In this document: one piece after another, positions 63,327-64,000 of the stretch
Numbering within the stretch: position 1 is the stretch's first letter
Layout of the letters: each line of letters begins with the position of its first letter
NCBI RefSeq assembly: GCF_022549675.1
Contig: NZ_JAKZGR010000008.1
Coordinates: 166,331-230,330, forward strand
Length of the DNA stretch: 64,000 nucleotides
Reading direction: 5' to 3'
Source of the DNA: Belliella kenyensis
GTDB lineage: Bacteria; Bacteroidota; Bacteroidia; Cytophagales; Cyclobacteriaceae
The notes under the pieces: generated by a model
The model's database searches: none
What the model was told of the DNA's origin: nothing
What the model saw: the letters and a program-made list of their open reading frames with translations, nothing else
Program-made: the position numbers and the translations under genes

Positions 63327-63434
63327 AATTGTCAGTCTAACAGATTATAGAACCAAACCCATTTTTAGAGGGGTCAATATGCCCAGAACGGGGGTCAGTA
63401 TTGTCCGGAATATCCAAATTCACCCATATTTCGA

Positions 63435-63463
63435 CCAAAAAAAGGGCTATAAAAGCCCTTCAT
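63435..63463 (-). terminator. Terminator of the IS66 transposase gene
   Basis: On the minus strand AAGGGCT pairs with AGCCCTT across a five-base loop and is followed by a run of T. It lies about 25 bases after the stop of the IS66 gene. Confidence 0.75.
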
Positions 63464-63486
63464 CTGCAAAGTAAGCGTCCGAGGAA

Positions 63487-64000
63487 CTACATGTTTGATT
63501 TAAAGTTTTGCGGATAAAGTTTTTTGATATTTTTATGATTTATGGTCATGATGTTTTGTAGGACATGCTTTAGCCATTCATGCGAGTTGACTTGGTGCTT
63601 TTTGCATATGGCAAAGAAGGAATAGAGCATAGCTGCCCGCTGTGCTGCTTTGTGTGAGCCTGCAAAGAGATAGTTTTTTCTCCCAAGCGCTACTGGTCTG
63701 ATTGCATTTTCAATTAGATTGTTATCTATTTCAAGCCTTCCATCATAAAGGTAGTTTGAAAGTTCAGCCCATCTTTCAGCACTATACCTCAGTGCCTTGC
63801 CTATTGGACTATTTGGTAATATTTTTTGGTCTTCCAATTGTTTTTTGATCCATTTTGACATTTCATTGATCACAGGAAGTGATTTGTCAAGCCTTAGGTT
63901 TTTTCTCTCTTCTGGATCTAAGTTACTTTCTCTAGCCTCTCGCTCTACTTCATACAGTTTCTGGATGAAGGTTAGTGCTTCTTTAGCTATTTTTTCATTA
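63487..64000 (-). CDS. IS66-family transposase, C-terminal part (5' end outside window)
   Basis: The frame is open to the right edge of the window. The sequence AKEALTFIQKLYEVERE, LDPEERKNLRLDKSLPVI and the C-terminal IENAIRPVALGRKNYLFAGS then AAMLYSFFAICKKHQVN.HEWLKHVL are diagnostic of IS66 TnpC. The catalytic Glu region (RLEIDNNLIEN) is present. The gene may be complete beyond the window. The GTG inside (63873) is not the true start. Confidence 0.9.
   Translation of the reverse strand, partial: NEKIAKEALTFIQKLYEVEREARESNLDPEERKNLRLDKSLPVINEMSKWIKKQLEDQKILPNSPIGKALRYSAERWAELSNYLYDGRLEIDNNLIENAIRPVALGRKNYLFAGSHKAAQRAAMLYSFFAICKKHQVNSHEWLKHVLQNIMTINHKNIKKLYPQNFKSNM

Larger units (their letters stand above)
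60757..63416 (+). mobile_element. IS21-family insertion sequence
   Basis: 2660 bp with terminal sequences TGGATATTCCGGA... and ...TCCGGAATATCCA (inverted repeats) starting TG and ending CA, as in the IS21 family. The left end holds several TGTTGACCCC-type repeats (60771, 60852, 60896, 60926 regions), and the right end has their inverted counterparts, the multiple transposase-binding sites typical of IS21. It encodes istA (broken by one stop) and istB. Flanked by an 8-bp duplication. Confidence 0.95.

Overview
The window (64 kb, AT-rich) looks like a chromosome segment of a Bacteroidota bacterium, most likely a Cytophagales/Cyclobacteriaceae-type organism. This rests on a type IX secretion C-terminal sorting domain, Bacteroidota-type promoters (a TTG element plus TAnnTTTG), MobC/relaxase/coupling-protein genes of the Bacteroidetes mobilizable-element type, a DUF4184 membrane protein and 6-bladed beta-propeller lipoproteins. 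No name-level identification is possible from the sequence alone.

Layout. (1) 1-8.6 kb is a defence and toxin-antitoxin island. It holds a DUF262/HNH (DUF1524)/DUF4268 restriction-like operon, a RhuM-Fic gene broken by one nonsense codon and overlapping a HigA-like antitoxin, and an AlbA_2-type ATP-binding protein with decayed relatives. (2) 8.8-9.05 kb carries short tRNA-3'-end-like repeats and terminators, possibly attachment-site scars. (3) 9.2-17.5 kb contains a broken polymorphic-toxin tail with a candidate immunity gene, a HipB/HipS/HipT-like tripartite operon, a lipoprotein, an excisionase-like gene, RadC remnants, a decayed second HipBA, and a convergent AbiEii (frameshifted)/AbiEi pair with triplicated promoter-operator modules. 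(4) 17.5-23.3 kb is a mobilization module: mobC, relaxase, VirD4-like coupling protein and ArdC, with an internally deleted copy of the ardC cassette upstream.

(5) 23.6-48.7 kb looks like core genome. It has a TlpA-like protein, a GAF/PAS histidine kinase with a CheY-like partner, a T9SS-exported protein, and a seven-gene surface-polysaccharide operon (GT2, mannose-1-phosphate guanylyltransferase, a PTPS-related/GT-C-like membrane protein, a lipoprotein, a small exported protein, GT4, GtrA). Divergent from this operon is a sigma-54 activator, followed by an H-NOX nitric-oxide sensor translationally coupled to an HNOBA/PAS/GAF hybrid kinase with receiver and HPt domains, and then a stand-alone receiver. 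A motif TTCCA-N5-TGGAA recurs in three intergenic regions of this cluster. A long open frame then joins a DUF4184 protein, the antisense of a STAS gene and a TPR/beta-barrel protein.

(6) 48.7-64 kb is an accessory region full of transposon scars (IS21, IS110, IS4-like, IS66). It also contains secreted small proteins, a propeller lipoprotein with a small Cys-containing peptide, and a truncated M57 HEIGH protease. Its main feature is a six-gene operon resembling the Bacillus SDP peptide-toxin system: two paralogous small exported precursors, an SdpA-like DUF5819 protein, an SdpB-like HTTM protein fused to a DCC thiol-oxidoreductase domain, and two four-helix membrane proteins that are immunity candidates. 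This is the best candidate in the window for an undescribed system.
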